From the NCBI GenBank assembly GCA_026993355.1, contig JALWTX010000015.1:92777-156776 (forward strand): DNA of 64,000 bases. Direction: 5' to 3'. The notes under the pieces are model-generated. The model was given only the letters and a program-made list of their open reading frames with translations, ran no database searches and was not told the origin of the DNA. The position numbers were made by a program, and so were the translations under genes. This document shows positions 46,317-56,000 of this stretch, piece after piece; within the stretch, counting starts at the first letter, position 1, and each line of letters starts with the position of its first letter. Source of the stretch: Flavobacteriales bacterium (GTDB lineage: Bacteria > Bacteroidota > Bacteroidia > Flavobacteriales > Flavobacteriaceae).

Positions 46317-47201
46317 ATGGCAAAATCTGTTAAGAAAAAACGATTGGGTAGAGGTTTGTCTGCCATTTTAAATAATGAAGAAATTAAGTCGGCTGACGAT
46401 AAAGGTGCAGAATCGGTTGTTGGTAGTATTATCGAAATACCGCTGGACCAAATCTCAACCAATCCACATCAACCACGTACCCAATTTGACCAAGAAGCCA
46501 TTGAAGAATTGTCGGCGTCTATCAAGCAATTGGGCGTGATACAACCTATCACCGTTCGAAAAAACGGACAAAAATTTGATTTAATATCGGGTGAACGGCG
46601 GTTGCGTGCTTCTAAATTAGCCGGTTTAGAAACCATTCCGGCTTTCGTCCGTTTGGCCGATGACCGTGAGATGTTAGAAATGGCTTTGGTCGAAAATATC
46701 CAACGTGAAGATTTAGACCCCATTGAAGTGGCATTGTCTTTTCAAGCCATGATCGATCAACTCAATTTGACCCAAGATGAAATGAGTAAACGCGTCGGAA
46801 AAAAACGCTCTACCATTACCAATTATTTGCGTTTGCTCAAATTGGATCCTATTATCCAAACCGGTATTAGAGATGGTTTTATCAGTATGGGACATGGACG
46901 GGCTTTGATCAATATTGAAGACAATAAAGTGCAATTGGAATTTTATGAAAAAATTATAAAAGACAATTTATCGGTCCGTCAAACTGAAGAGTTAGTTAAA
47001 AAATTCAGGGAAGGAAAAATTTTGAGTATCAAACCCGGGAAAAAAGTGATACCTGAACAAATCAGACATTTAGAACAGGATTTGTCGCAACTGTTAGGTA
47101 AAAGAGTAAAAATAAGCTTTTCGGACAAAGGCAATGGAAAGATTTCCATTCCATTTGCATCGGCAGAAGAACTGGAACAACTTAAAAAACGTTTGCAATA
47201 A
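46317..47201 (+). CDS. parB: ParB/Spo0J chromosome-partitioning protein
   Basis: A 294-residue parS-binding CTP hydrolase. The N-terminal ParB/Srx domain contains PRTQFDQEAIEELSASIKQLGVIQPI and the CTP-binding SGERRLRASKLAG. The GXXR-type box is in ENIQREDLDPIEVA. A helix-turn-helix parS-reading region (DEMSKRVGKKRSTITNYLRLL) and a C-terminal dimerisation domain follow. The stop TAA at 47199-47201 overlaps the apparent AUA start of the next gene. Confidence 0.95.
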   Translation: MAKSVKKKRLGRGLSAILNNEEIKSADDKGAESVVGSIIEIPLDQISTNPHQPRTQFDQEAIEELSASIKQLGVIQPITVRKNGQKFDLISGERRLRASKLAGLETIPAFVRLADDREMLEMALVENIQREDLDPIEVALSFQAMIDQLNLTQDEMSKRVGKKRSTITNYLRLLKLDPIIQTGIRDGFISMGHGRALINIEDNKVQLEFYEKIIKDNLSVRQTEELVKKFREGKILSIKPGKKVIPEQIRHLEQDLSQLLGKRVKISFSDKGNGKISIPFASAEELEQLKKRLQ

Positions 47202-47770
47202 AAACAACACCGTTCATACTATTTTTAACGCTCTTTTTAGTCAGTATAGCTGCCCAAAGTCAACAGGACACGCTAAAGGTCAAGCTTAAGGATAGTTTGA
47301 CTACCGGAGTCCGTGAGCAATTAAAAACCAATGAAATAAATATTTTAGCACCGGCTAAAGCAGCGTTTTATTCGGCTGTTTTACCCGGTTTGGGTCAGGC
47401 TTATAACCGGCAATATTGGAAAATTCCCCTTATTTACGGTGCTATTGGTGCGGGTGTTTATTTTTACAGACAAAATAACCGTTATTATCAAGATTTCAGG
47501 CAGGCTTACTTTAAGCGTTTGAATGGTTTGCCCGATCAGTACCCACAATATACAGATGATGTTTTGATAACAGCCCAAAAATACTATCGCCGTCAACGGG
47601 ATACCGCTTTGCTTTTAACAGTTTTAACTTATGTTTTAAATATCATTGATGCAAATGTCAGTGCCCATTTAAAGCAATGGAATGTTAATGATGACTTAAG
47701 TTTTAAAACGGTTCAAATGCCTGTGGGAAGACAAAGCGGACTGGGTTTGCAAATGACCTTGAAGTTTTAA
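47198..47770 (+). CDS. DUF5683 exported/membrane protein with apparent AUA start
   Basis: A DUF5683-family protein of 190 codons. The frame from 47198 encodes a good signal peptide, KTTPFILFLTLFLVSIAAQS. Later come the conserved AKAAFYSAVLPGLGQAYNRQYWKIPLIYGAIGAGVYFY and a second hydrophobic segment near residue 140. The only initiator that retains the signal peptide is ATA at 47198, overlapping the parB stop as ATAA. The next alternative, TTG at 47297, would delete the signal peptide. A parental ATGA overlap changed by one G-to-A would explain this. DUF5683 genes are, as I recall, often found next to parB in this group. Function unknown. Confidence 0.8.
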   Translation: MKTTPFILFLTLFLVSIAAQSQQDTLKVKLKDSLTTGVREQLKTNEINILAPAKAAFYSAVLPGLGQAYNRQYWKIPLIYGAIGAGVYFYRQNNRYYQDFRQAYFKRLNGLPDQYPQYTDDVLITAQKYYRRQRDTALLLTVLTYVLNIIDANVSAHLKQWNVNDDLSFKTVQMPVGRQSGLGLQMTLKF

Positions 47771-47778
47771 TACCTTTG
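47746..47778 (+). promoter_or_regulatory. Bacteroidota -33/-7 promoter for lepB
   Basis: TTTG (47746-47749), 21 bp, then TACCTTTG (47771-47778), matching TTTG/TAnnTTTG. It lies at the end of the DUF5683 gene, 30 bp before the lepB ATG. Confidence 0.6.
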
Positions 47779-47808
47779 TAAAGAATAATTTTAAAAAAAT
47801 CTAATTAT

Positions 47809-49371
47809 ATGACACTCATGCAATGGCTCATCTTTTTTATTATCATGAACATCGTTCATGGTTTGGCCACTTATAAATTTTATGTCAAAGCAGGGAAGAA
47901 AGCTTGGCAAGCTTTTGTCCCTTTTCTCAATATTTATGTATTAATGGATATTATTAACCGGCCCAAATGGTGGGCTGTTTTTGTTTATATTCCCATTGTC
48001 AATTTATTAATGATACCGGTTTTATGGGTGCAATTACTAAAAGTATTTGGCAAAAACAGTTCTAAAGATTTATGGTTAGCTATTTTGACCTTGGGTTTAT
48101 ATTTAGCTTATCTTAATTATTTTGAGATAGACCGCTTAACCTATCATCCGATACATAAAAATGACAAAGAAACTTTATTGGGCTCCTTGGTGTTTGCTAT
48201 TATTGCTGCCACTATTGTCCATACTTATTTTATGCAACCCTACACCATCCCGACGGCTTCGCTGGAAAAATCTTTACTCATCGGCGATTATTTGTTGGTG
48301 AGCAAATATCATTATGGAGCACGTCCGCCTATGACAACTTTGGCTGTTCCGATGGTTCATGATACCTTGCCGGTATTGAAAACACGTTCTTATTTTAAAC
48401 TTCCGCAATTGCCCTATATGCGTTTTCCGGGACTCAAAAAAATACAGCGTAATGATATTGTAGTGTTTAACTGGCCGGCCGATACGGTCAAATACTTTTT
48501 TCAGAAAGATGTGGCCCAATATAAGCCAATCGATAAAAAGTCGCATTATGTGAAACGTTGTGTTGCTGTTGCCGGTGATTCTTTACAACTAAAAAATGGT
48601 ATTTTATATGTCAATGGTAAAAAAGTCCGCTATCCCGACCGAGCCAAATTGCAACATCTTTATACAGTAAAAACCAAAGACAGTATGGATTTTACCCGTC
48701 CGACTTTATTGCGCTTAATCAATAATTATCATATTAAAGAAATTTACCCTACCCAAAAGAAAGGGACTTATTTGATGAATCTGACCGATGATAAATTACG
48801 GGTGGTTAAAAATCTGTCCAATATCGATACCATTAGTTTATATAATACCGGCAAAGGCGAAATGTACGGTGGACACAAAGACTGGGATATTAATAATTTT
48901 GGTCCCATCTATATTCCTAAAAAAGGCGATACTTTAAAGTTGAACAAAGAAACCTATCCTTTTTATAAGTGGATTATAGCCCGTTATGATGACCATAATG
49001 CCAAACACCAATTAAATCAGCACGATGTCCGGTTAAAAGGAAACGATGTTTATATCGATGGTAAACTTGCCAAAACCTATAAAGTCAAACAAGATTATTA
49101 TTGGATGATGGGCGACAACCGCAGTGAATCTGAAGATTCGCGTTTTTGGGGCTATGTCCCTTTTGACCACGTGGTGGGGACACCGGTCTTTATTTTTATG
49201 AGCATTGATAATGATCCGCATAAAAAATTCTTAGACAAAATTCGCTGGAATCGTGTCTTTACCACCGTCAACGGTCCGGGTAAACGGGTTTCTTATTTGT
49301 GGCCTTTTATCGGTTTGATTGTTTTATACTATGCCGGTATGAAATGGTGGAAAAAATCTAAAAACAAGTAA
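47809..49371 (+). CDS. lepB: Signal peptidase I
   Basis: A 520-residue type I signal peptidase, much longer than E. coli LepB (324). The first 120 residues form a hydrophobic DUF5684-like region with three or four membrane helices. The S26 peptidase domain begins after a further helix at about 123-142. Ser151 in YTIPTASLEKSLLIGD is the nucleophile, and Lys249 in SHYVKRCVAVAGDSL is the general base. A large insertion (about 280-420) separates these from the box MGDNRSESEDSRFWGYVP. A C-terminal membrane helix follows (about 495-515). The wbqC gene follows after three bases. Confidence 0.93.
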   Translation: MTLMQWLIFFIIMNIVHGLATYKFYVKAGKKAWQAFVPFLNIYVLMDIINRPKWWAVFVYIPIVNLLMIPVLWVQLLKVFGKNSSKDLWLAILTLGLYLAYLNYFEIDRLTYHPIHKNDKETLLGSLVFAIIAATIVHTYFMQPYTIPTASLEKSLLIGDYLLVSKYHYGARPPMTTLAVPMVHDTLPVLKTRSYFKLPQLPYMRFPGLKKIQRNDIVVFNWPADTVKYFFQKDVAQYKPIDKKSHYVKRCVAVAGDSLQLKNGILYVNGKKVRYPDRAKLQHLYTVKTKDSMDFTRPTLLRLINNYHIKEIYPTQKKGTYLMNLTDDKLRVVKNLSNIDTISLYNTGKGEMYGGHKDWDINNFGPIYIPKKGDTLKLNKETYPFYKWIIARYDDHNAKHQLNQHDVRLKGNDVYIDGKLAKTYKVKQDYYWMMGDNRSESEDSRFWGYVPFDHVVGTPVFIFMSIDNDPHKKFLDKIRWNRVFTTVNGPGKRVSYLWPFIGLIVLYYAGMKWWKKSKNK

Positions 49372-49374
49372 GTT

Positions 49375-50037
49375 ATGCGTCTGCTACATCCCACATATTT
49401 TCCAAGCATTTTGACTTATGCTCTGATGCAATCGGCTGATAAAATTTTATTTGAAGTCAATGATTTTTACGAAAAACAAACCTACCGCAACCGGCTTTAT
49501 ATACAAAGTGCCAATGCCAAACAAATGTTATCGGTACAAGTAAAACACACCCATAGCGATGGCAAACAATTATACAAGGATGTCTTGATTTCACATGATT
49601 TTGATTGGCAAAAATTGCATTGGCGCAGTTTGGAAACCGCATACAGAACCTCGCCTTATTTTGAGTTTTATGAAGATGATTTGCGGCCCGTTTTTGAAAA
49701 AAAATATACTTATTTGGTCGATTTAAATATAGATAGTATTCAAACTGTCAACCAGTTGTTGGATTTGCCTAAAGATTTTGAATTGACAAAAACCTACCAA
49801 CCGGATTATGGCGATAAAGTTGAAGATTTACGTTTCTTGAAAAATGCCAAAAAAGAACCTTCTATTGTGGAAAAAATGCCGTTTTACACCCAAATGTTTC
49901 AAGACAGGCATCCTTTTATGCCAAATTTGAGTATTTTGGATTTGTTATTTATGGAAGGCCCAAATACGGTTAATTATTTAGAAAAAATAGCCCGTTTGTG
50001 GGCTGACCAATCTGCTGTTCATGGAAGTTCAATTTAA
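49375..50037 (+). CDS. WbqC-family protein
   Basis: A 220-residue protein of the WbqC-like family. The N-terminal motif LLHPTYFPSILTYALMQSAD resembles the family's conserved opening, and ENDFYEKQTYRNR-like residues follow. Members are encoded in some O-antigen clusters, but the biochemical activity is not established. It sits between lepB and a dipeptide epimerase gene, which it overlaps by 17 bp. Those two contacts suggest a three-gene operon. Confidence 0.8.
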   Translation: MRLLHPTYFPSILTYALMQSADKILFEVNDFYEKQTYRNRLYIQSANAKQMLSVQVKHTHSDGKQLYKDVLISHDFDWQKLHWRSLETAYRTSPYFEFYEDDLRPVFEKKYTYLVDLNIDSIQTVNQLLDLPKDFELTKTYQPDYGDKVEDLRFLKNAKKEPSIVEKMPFYTQMFQDRHPFMPNLSILDLLFMEGPNTVNYLEKIARLWADQSAVHGSSI

Positions 50038-51034
50038 ACATTATCAGTTACAAATGGCCCATCCCTTTGGGATTTCACGGTCAGTGCATACTGTACAACC
50101 CACTTTTATTGTTGCCCTGTCCCAAGATGGCAAGACCGGTTATGGCGAAGCAACACAAAACCGCTACTATGGTGTAACCCCAGAAAAATTAGAAGCCGGT
50201 TTGAAAGATTTACAAGTTGAAATCGAATCTTATCCTTTTACGACGCCTGACGATTTTTATGACCATTTTCTTCATCCAAAATTAAAAAATTTTCGTTTTT
50301 TAATGGCTGCCCTTGATGAGGCGGCTAATGATTTGTATGGCAAACTGCAAGGCAAACCGCTATGGCAATTATGGGGTTACCAGGCCGATCATTTACCCTT
50401 GAGCACTTATACCATTGCTTTGGATAGTCTAAAAGTAATGGGCGAAAAATTATTGGAAAAACCCTGGCCGGTTTATAAAATTAAATTAGGTACGACCAAT
50501 GATTTGGCAATTATCCAATACTTGAGAACTTTGACCGACAAGCCTTTTCGTGTTGATGCCAACACTGCATGGACGCCCCGGCAAACGGTTGAGAATGCGG
50601 TGACTTTTAAAGATTATGGGGTTGAATTTATTGAACAGCCCTTGCCTTATGAGGCTTATGCCGAGATGAAAAAAATAAAATCCAAATTGGCTTTGCCTGT
50701 GATAGCCGATGAATCAGTCAGAACGGAAGAAGATATTGCCAAATGTGTGGATGCTTTTGATGGAGTTAATGTCAAATTGGTTAAAGCCGGGGGCATTACG
50801 CCAGCAAGACGAATGTTGATAGAAGCACGCAACTTAGGTCTAAAAACCATGATTGGTTGTATGACGGAATCGTCTGTAGGTATTTCGGCAGCAGCTCAAT
50901 TGTTGCCCTTATGTGATTATGCCGATTTAGATGGGGCGCTTCTCTTAAAAAAAGATATTGCACAGGGGGTAAAAATTGAAAACGGCCGGATTATTTTACC
51001 CACGACCGGTGGCACCGGCGCCCATTTGATTTAA
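50021..51034 (+). CDS. Dipeptide epimerase (L-Ala-D/L-Glu epimerase type)
   Basis: A 337-residue enolase-superfamily enzyme of the muconate-lactonising subgroup. The catalytic lysine pair lies in YKIKLGT. Metal ligands are in FRVDANTAW (Asp), FIEQPLP (Glu) and VIADESVR (Asp), with the second lysine in NVKLVKAGGIT. The C-terminal GCMTESSVGISAA positions the substrate carboxylate through DxD-like residues. Family members epimerise dipeptides from murein such as L-Ala-D-Glu, which would fit cell-wall recycling. Substrate specificity is inferred. It overlaps wbqC by 17 bp and ends at a bidirectional hairpin. Confidence 0.9.
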   Translation: MEVQFKHYQLQMAHPFGISRSVHTVQPTFIVALSQDGKTGYGEATQNRYYGVTPEKLEAGLKDLQVEIESYPFTTPDDFYDHFLHPKLKNFRFLMAALDEAANDLYGKLQGKPLWQLWGYQADHLPLSTYTIALDSLKVMGEKLLEKPWPVYKIKLGTTNDLAIIQYLRTLTDKPFRVDANTAWTPRQTVENAVTFKDYGVEFIEQPLPYEAYAEMKKIKSKLALPVIADESVRTEEDIAKCVDAFDGVNVKLVKAGGITPARRMLIEARNLGLKTMIGCMTESSVGISAAAQLLPLCDYADLDGALLLKKDIAQGVKIENGRIILPTTGGTGAHLI

Positions 51035-51052
51035 TATTTTTTTGTTATAAAA

Positions 51053-51088
51053 ATAAAAGCTATTCATTCCGGAATGAATAGCTTTTAT
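51053..51088. terminator. Bidirectional terminator, 36-nt palindrome
   Basis: A perfect palindrome with 18 bases per arm (51053-51070 and 51071-51088), flanked by A and T runs. It sits between the convergent epimerase and transaldolase-family genes. Confidence 0.8.
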
Positions 51089-51109
51089 GATTTAAAGAAA
51101 ATAATAAAA

Positions 51110-51766
51110 TTAAGCATTGCCTTTTTTATAATCTGCTAAAAATTTTTCAAGTCCTATATCTGTTAAAGGATGTTTTAACAAGCCCAAAATCGGTTTTAAA
51201 GGGGCCGTAACCACGTCGGCACCAATTTTGGCACATTCGTTGATGTGCATGGTATGACGCACAGAAGCTGCCAATATTTGTGTCGGGTAGGCATAATTAT
51301 CATAGACCAAACGAATATCTGCTATCAAGCCTAAACCATCTTCAGAAATATCATCTAAACGGCCGATAAAAGGGGAGACATAGGTGGCGCCGGCTTTGGC
51401 GGCAAGCAAGGCCTGTCCCACTGAAAACACCAAAGTGCAATTGGTTTTAATCCCTTTGTTGCTCAAGTATTTGATGGCTTTAATGCCTTCTTTAATCATG
51501 GGAATTTTAACCACAATATTCGGGGCAATATTAACCAATTCTTGTGCTTCTTTTATCATGCCGTCAAAATCGGTAGAAATAACTTCGGCACTGACATCGC
51601 CGCTGACTATTTCGCAGATTTGCCGGTAATGATTCATAATATTTTCCTTGCCGGTGATGCCTTCTTTGGCCATCAGGGATGGATTGGTTGTAACGCCATC
51701 TAAAATACCCAATTCGTTTGCTTCTTTAATGTCCGCAAGATTGGCGGTATCTATAAAAAATTTCAT
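51110..51766 (-). CDS. fsa: Transaldolase-family fructose-6-phosphate aldolase
   Basis: A 218-residue small transaldolase (TalC/FSA subfamily). The Schiff-base lysine is Lys87 in NIVVKIP, and the family signatures GVTTNPSL and [32 protein letters not shown] are intact. It works as a decamer in the cytoplasm, as either transaldolase or fructose-6-phosphate aldolase. The residue that separates the two activities cannot be assigned with certainty by eye. It is a single gene. An A/T-rich region without a clear promoter precedes it. Confidence 0.92.
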   Translation of the reverse strand: MKFFIDTANLADIKEANELGILDGVTTNPSLMAKEGITGKENIMNHYRQICEIVSGDVSAEVISTDFDGMIKEAQELVNIAPNIVVKIPMIKEGIKAIKYLSNKGIKTNCTLVFSVGQALLAAKAGATYVSPFIGRLDDISEDGLGLIADIRLVYDNYAYPTQILAASVRHTMHINECAKIGADVVTAPLKPILGLLKHPLTDIGLEKFLADYKKGNA

Positions 51767-51861
51767 ATAATTTATTGTTTAATAATTAATAATTCAACAA
51801 ACAAAGATACATTTTTTTGAACATAAAAGCTTTCTGATTGCTAAAGAATCAAAGGCTTTTT

Positions 51862-54800
51862 TCAAGGTTTTTTTAAATAATATTTGCGGTATTTATAATA
51901 CGCCAGTAAAGCCAATATAAATACCCCGCCGATAAAATAATAGACAAAAGCCGGTGTTTGTTGCGGTTCGCCTTTGGCATATGAATGTAAGCCTGCTAAA
52001 TAATAATTGACCCCGAAATAAGTCATGGCTATAGAAGCAAAAGAAATAACCGCCAACAGATTAAAGGTGAATAAACCACGCAAACCGGGGACAAAACGGG
52101 CATGTAAGACTAAAGCATAAACAATAATACTGATGAGTGCCCAAGTTTCTTTGGGATCCCAGCCCCAGTAACGTCCCCAACTTTCATTGGCCCATTGGCC
52201 ACCTAAAAAGTTCCCAATGGTTAGCATTACCAAACCTATGGTTAAGGCCATTTCGGTTACAATGGTCAGTTCGCGAATGTAGTGTGCCAATTTTTCTTTG
52301 TTGTGTTCATTGGTTAAGGCCATCAAAAGTAAATTGATTAAGCCCAAAATCATACCAATGGCAAAAGGTCCATAGCTTGCCACAATGATGGACACATGTA
52401 TATCGAGCCAATAAGAATTTAAAACAGGCACGAGATTTTCAATTTGCGGGTCCATCCAATTCCAATGGGCAATCATTAATGTCATAGAGCCGACAAATAA
52501 CCCCGAAGCTAATACCAAAGGCGACTTTCGTCCTAATATTAGGGTAAACAGAATGATGGCCAAAGAAACATAGATCATTGACTCATATGCATTACTCCAA
52601 GGGGCATGTCCACTGATATACCAGCGTAATGCCATAAAAAATACCATCCAAAGAAAGAGCAAAATGCTTAGGACATATAAAAGCTTTAAGCTATAATCAA
52701 TTATTTTGGAGCGACTAAAGATTTGTGCAATGGCCAAAATGAAAATAAACAGTGACAAAGTCATAAACTGCCAAAACAAAGAGCGGAAGGCATCATGTTT
52801 ATTATAATAGATTTCCCATTTAACTTTAGCTTCATCCGGATAGACGGCTTTGCCGAATTTATGTTGATATTGATCGACTGCCTTTAAAATTTTGTCTGCC
52901 AAAGTATAATCACCCGTTTGTTTGGCTTTAAAGATTTCTTTACTCCATAGTGGAATGGCATTGACCGCAAAATTTTTATCATCTTCATTAAAATCAAATT
53001 TTTTGATTTGTTTCCACGAGTACCATTTATGCTGTGGATCATTTGGTAAGGGGAATAACCTTAAATTATTGGTTAATAAAGTATTGTAGAGCAGGTTTAC
53101 CCGTCCGCTGACGTTAACAATATCTTTGTCAAATTTTCCTTTTATTCGTTTTTTCTGGGCTTTTTCTAGATAAGATTGCAATTTGTAATTGCCTTGTTGA
53201 TCAAAAAAATCAATTAATCGTGCGTATTTTTGATTTTTAGGGACCCCGATTAAATTTCGCAAACTTTCATCGCCACGTTCTAAGTAAATAATGGGTACAT
53301 ACCACCAGCCTTCGGGGTAACTAATCATACCGGTTAAAATTTGGTCGGCGGTAAATTTTTGTCCGTCTTTGGTTGTATAAGTATCGTGTTTGGTCAGTTT
53401 ACGTAATAGTTCAGAGCTGTAAGTGTTGACCGGTTTCATCCGTCCGCCGTAATCTTGTATAATCAGCCGGCCGAAATTTTCTGCTTTTTTGGCGGGTGCC
53501 ACCGTTTTGATGATGATTGAATCAACTTTAATTTGATTTTCTTGTGCTTGTAAACTCCAACCGGTCATCAAAAATAAAAATAGCAATCCGGCTTGACGTT
53601 CCTTTTGAAGTTTGGCCAACATTTGGCGCAACTTATGAAATCTGGTGCCTTTGACCACAAAAATCATCAACAGACCGAAATAGAGTAGGGCATAACCGAT
53701 ATAAGTGATCCATGTCCCCCAAAAATCATGGTTTACAGACAGTTGGCTTTGCTCATAAGTAGGTGTGATGGTGTAGGAAGACTGGTAAAAGCGATAGCCT
53801 TTATAATTGAGTACATGATTCATAAAAATACGGTAATTAAAGGTGGTATCTCTGTCTATAACCGTGACTTCGCTGGCATAAGACTTGGGCATATTGGAGC
53901 CCGGATATTTTTCTAATTGGAAATCGCGCAATTTAATTTGAAAAGGTAAGTGTCTATAGATAGACCCATAGCTCATGCGGAAATTTAAACCATTTAAGCG
54001 GAAGATTTTCGGATTTTCGGGCATGCCTTTTCCGCCATATAGATTGACTTGCTTAGTTTGCTCACCGGCTTGTACTTCTACTTGTAATAAATCGCGGTTG
54101 TTGCTGTTTTTTGGTCCGGCTATAAATTCTAACTTTCCTTTCGCCGGTCCTTCGGGAACAACAAAATTAAGACCGTCTATTTGATATAAAGATGCCAGGT
54201 GAAAAGGTACGACAGAATCTTTGGGTATATCAAATCTTTTTTGGTCGCGCATACGCATATAAGTTCCTTTAAAAGGTGACAAGAGAAACAGGCTGTCATT
54301 TTTGATAAACACATTGACAGCATCGGGAAAAGTATTGTTAAAAGCTAAACGGTGACCGCCTATATCTACTTGTTGTCCGTCGGCCAAATGTATTTCTTGC
54401 CGGCCTTGTCCGGTAGAGACTACAAATTTTAGGTAGGCTTCTCCTTTAGGTGTCTTTACCAATTTTTCTTTGGCTTTTGGTACAAATTTTAGAACGCTTA
54501 TTTTAACCGGTGTATTTTTGAAATATAGTTTGGTTTGGTAATGATTGTCTGTTAAAAAGGGCACGTCAATGGCTGATAATTTCAAATTTTTGAGCAAGGG
54601 TGGGTCTATTTGTTGGACGCCATCGTCGATATGGGCTTTTAAATAAACTTTATCGGATAAAAATGTATCGGTTGTTTCGCCTTCTTTAATGGGCATCATT
54701 CCTTCAAAACTGATATAACGGGTGACACCTGCCCCAATTAAAATCAATAAAAATGCGATATGAAACAGGAAAACCGGCCACTTTTTCTTTTGGTACATTC

Positions 54801-55017
54801 TAAAACGGATGATATTGCCAATTAAATTGACGGCCAATAAGATCATGATTAGTTCAAACCAAAAACTATTGTAGATCAAGGTCCGGGCGGTAGGGGTACC
54901 AAAATCATTTTCGACAAAGGTGGCGATAGCCATTGCCAAGGCAAAAAGGATGAAAAGTACCGCCATAGTTTTGGTTGATATGAGCAGTTGATATATTTTG
55001 TTTAGCCATTTATTCAT
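51862..55017 (-). CDS. CcsBA fused system II cytochrome c synthase
   Basis: A 1,051-residue fusion of ResB/CcsB (N-terminal) and CcsA (C-terminal), which exports haem and attaches it to apocytochromes on the periplasmic side. The N part has three helices near residues 15-105, then a large periplasmic domain. A further helix at about 430-450 is followed by a middle region, with an internal signal-like segment (LLFLFLMTGWSLQAQEN). The C part has about eight helices with the haem-handling WWD motif SWGRYWGWDPKETWALI. Conserved histidines flank it. The gene probably matures the cytochrome c at 11.3-12.0 kb. It is monocistronic. Confidence 0.93.
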   Translation of the reverse strand: MNKWLNKIYQLLISTKTMAVLFILFALAMAIATFVENDFGTPTARTLIYNSFWFELIMILLAVNLIGNIIRFRMYQKKKWPVFLFHIAFLLILIGAGVTRYISFEGMMPIKEGETTDTFLSDKVYLKAHIDDGVQQIDPPLLKNLKLSAIDVPFLTDNHYQTKLYFKNTPVKISVLKFVPKAKEKLVKTPKGEAYLKFVVSTGQGRQEIHLADGQQVDIGGHRLAFNNTFPDAVNVFIKNDSLFLLSPFKGTYMRMRDQKRFDIPKDSVVPFHLASLYQIDGLNFVVPEGPAKGKLEFIAGPKNSNNRDLLQVEVQAGEQTKQVNLYGGKGMPENPKIFRLNGLNFRMSYGSIYRHLPFQIKLRDFQLEKYPGSNMPKSYASEVTVIDRDTTFNYRIFMNHVLNYKGYRFYQSSYTITPTYEQSQLSVNHDFWGTWITYIGYALLYFGLLMIFVVKGTRFHKLRQMLAKLQKERQAGLLFLFLMTGWSLQAQENQIKVDSIIIKTVAPAKKAENFGRLIIQDYGGRMKPVNTYSSELLRKLTKHDTYTTKDGQKFTADQILTGMISYPEGWWYVPIIYLERGDESLRNLIGVPKNQKYARLIDFFDQQGNYKLQSYLEKAQKKRIKGKFDKDIVNVSGRVNLLYNTLLTNNLRLFPLPNDPQHKWYSWKQIKKFDFNEDDKNFAVNAIPLWSKEIFKAKQTGDYTLADKILKAVDQYQHKFGKAVYPDEAKVKWEIYYNKHDAFRSLFWQFMTLSLFIFILAIAQIFSRSKIIDYSLKLLYVLSILLFLWMVFFMALRWYISGHAPWSNAYESMIYVSLAIILFTLILGRKSPLVLASGLFVGSMTLMIAHWNWMDPQIENLVPVLNSYWLDIHVSIIVASYGPFAIGMILGLINLLLMALTNEHNKEKLAHYIRELTIVTEMALTIGLVMLTIGNFLGGQWANESWGRYWGWDPKETWALISIIVYALVLHARFVPGLRGLFTFNLLAVISFASIAMTYFGVNYYLAGLHSYAKGEPQQTPAFVYYFIGGVFILALLAYYKYRKYYLKKP

Positions 55018-55304
55018 AATGATTCTAATTTGTTCACAAAATTACAAGAAGCAGGGGAATATGAAAGTATATTTAACAAAAAATTTTAATGGAATAAATG
55101 GTTTTCATAAATAAAACCTATGGTACGGTTTGGTTCATTTTCTTGTCTGTTTGCCCACTTTTTTCTTTATTAACTGCTTCTTTTAAAATTCAGAAAAGGC
55201 TATGAAGACAATAGGTGTACTTTAACACCCAATTAACACCCACTTTGGTGGCACTTTGATAGCACTTTGCCCGGCTTGAATTTTAGGGGTATTTGTTACG
55301 TAAG
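55018..55304. other. Intergenic start of the low-density accessory stretch
   Basis: 287 bp upstream of ccsBA with no ORF I can support. The sequence near 55210-55270 has the near-direct repetition TTAACACCCAATTAACACCCACTTTG and TGGCACTTTGATAGCACTTTG. Confidence 0.5.
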
Positions 55305-55750
55305 GTTTGTCGTTTTGAACGCAGTGAGAGATCTCAAGATAGAAAAAGATTCCTTCCCGATGTATCGGGACAAGCCATCACTACGTTCGTTCGGAATGAC
55401 AAGGTCTTTCATATACCCTTTTGTCATTTCGACTGAGTGACGAAGGAACAATGAGAAATCTCATTATATCAAATATGATTCAATTGAGATCTCTCACTAC
55501 GTTCGAAATGACAGTGGGATGTCATTCCGACAGAGCAAGGCACGAGCGACGAGGAATCTCTCAATTGACACAAGGTGAGATTTCTCACTGCGTTCGAAAT
55601 GACAGGCGGCATACAAAACAGCATGTCATTCAGAATGAGCTTTCCTGACGATTGGAAGCAAAACAACAGCTTGTCCCGAAACGTCGGGAAATAATCTCAA
55701 AAACCTAAATGAGATTCCTCCTCTTTTCGTTCGTTCGGAATGACAAAAGG
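55305..55750. repeat. Cluster of dispersed palindromic repeats (first copy cluster)
   Basis: About seven units in both orientations, built from TGTCATTTCGA or TGTCATTCCGA, a short variable segment, and GAGAAATCTCA (or the reverse complement). Short ORFs across it are produced by the repeat and are not genes. A second cluster of the same family is at 59738-60150. I recall similar repeats in intergenic DNA of many Bacteroidota. Confidence 0.8.
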
Positions 55751-55870
55751 GATTTTTCTGTTAAAAACTTTTTGTTACCATGTAAAAATATGAAATTTTA
55801 GTTTATCCTTACTTTTTTCCATTGCCGAAAAATCTCGGCTTAGCTGTGACTAACTTTTTTAAGCGTTCCT

Positions 55871-55892
55871 TTCTTTTGCTTGTCCAAAAGAA
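55871..55892. repeat. TTCTTTTG/CAAAAGAA hairpin repeat
   Basis: TTCTTTTG and CAAAAGAA arms flank CTTGTC (55871-55892), followed by AAGAACCAAAGAAAAA. It resembles the hairpin at 57252-57280 in design and probably belongs to one repeat family. Confidence 0.55.
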
Positions 55893-56000
55893 AGAACCAA
55901 AGAAAAAGACCCCTCCCCGTAGGAATTTTTTGCAGATTTAAAAACAGAAAACTACCCAAAACAAAAACAATTTCCATTAGTTTTTAAATCTACCAAAACC

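Noticed and set aside
45180-47201. parS site near parAB
   Set aside because: I looked for the 16-bp TGTTTCACGTGAAACA-type palindrome and saw no convincing match in this interval.
55421-55666. Overlapping short ORFs on both strands
   Set aside because: They are created by the palindromic repeat cluster and translate repeat units rather than protein.
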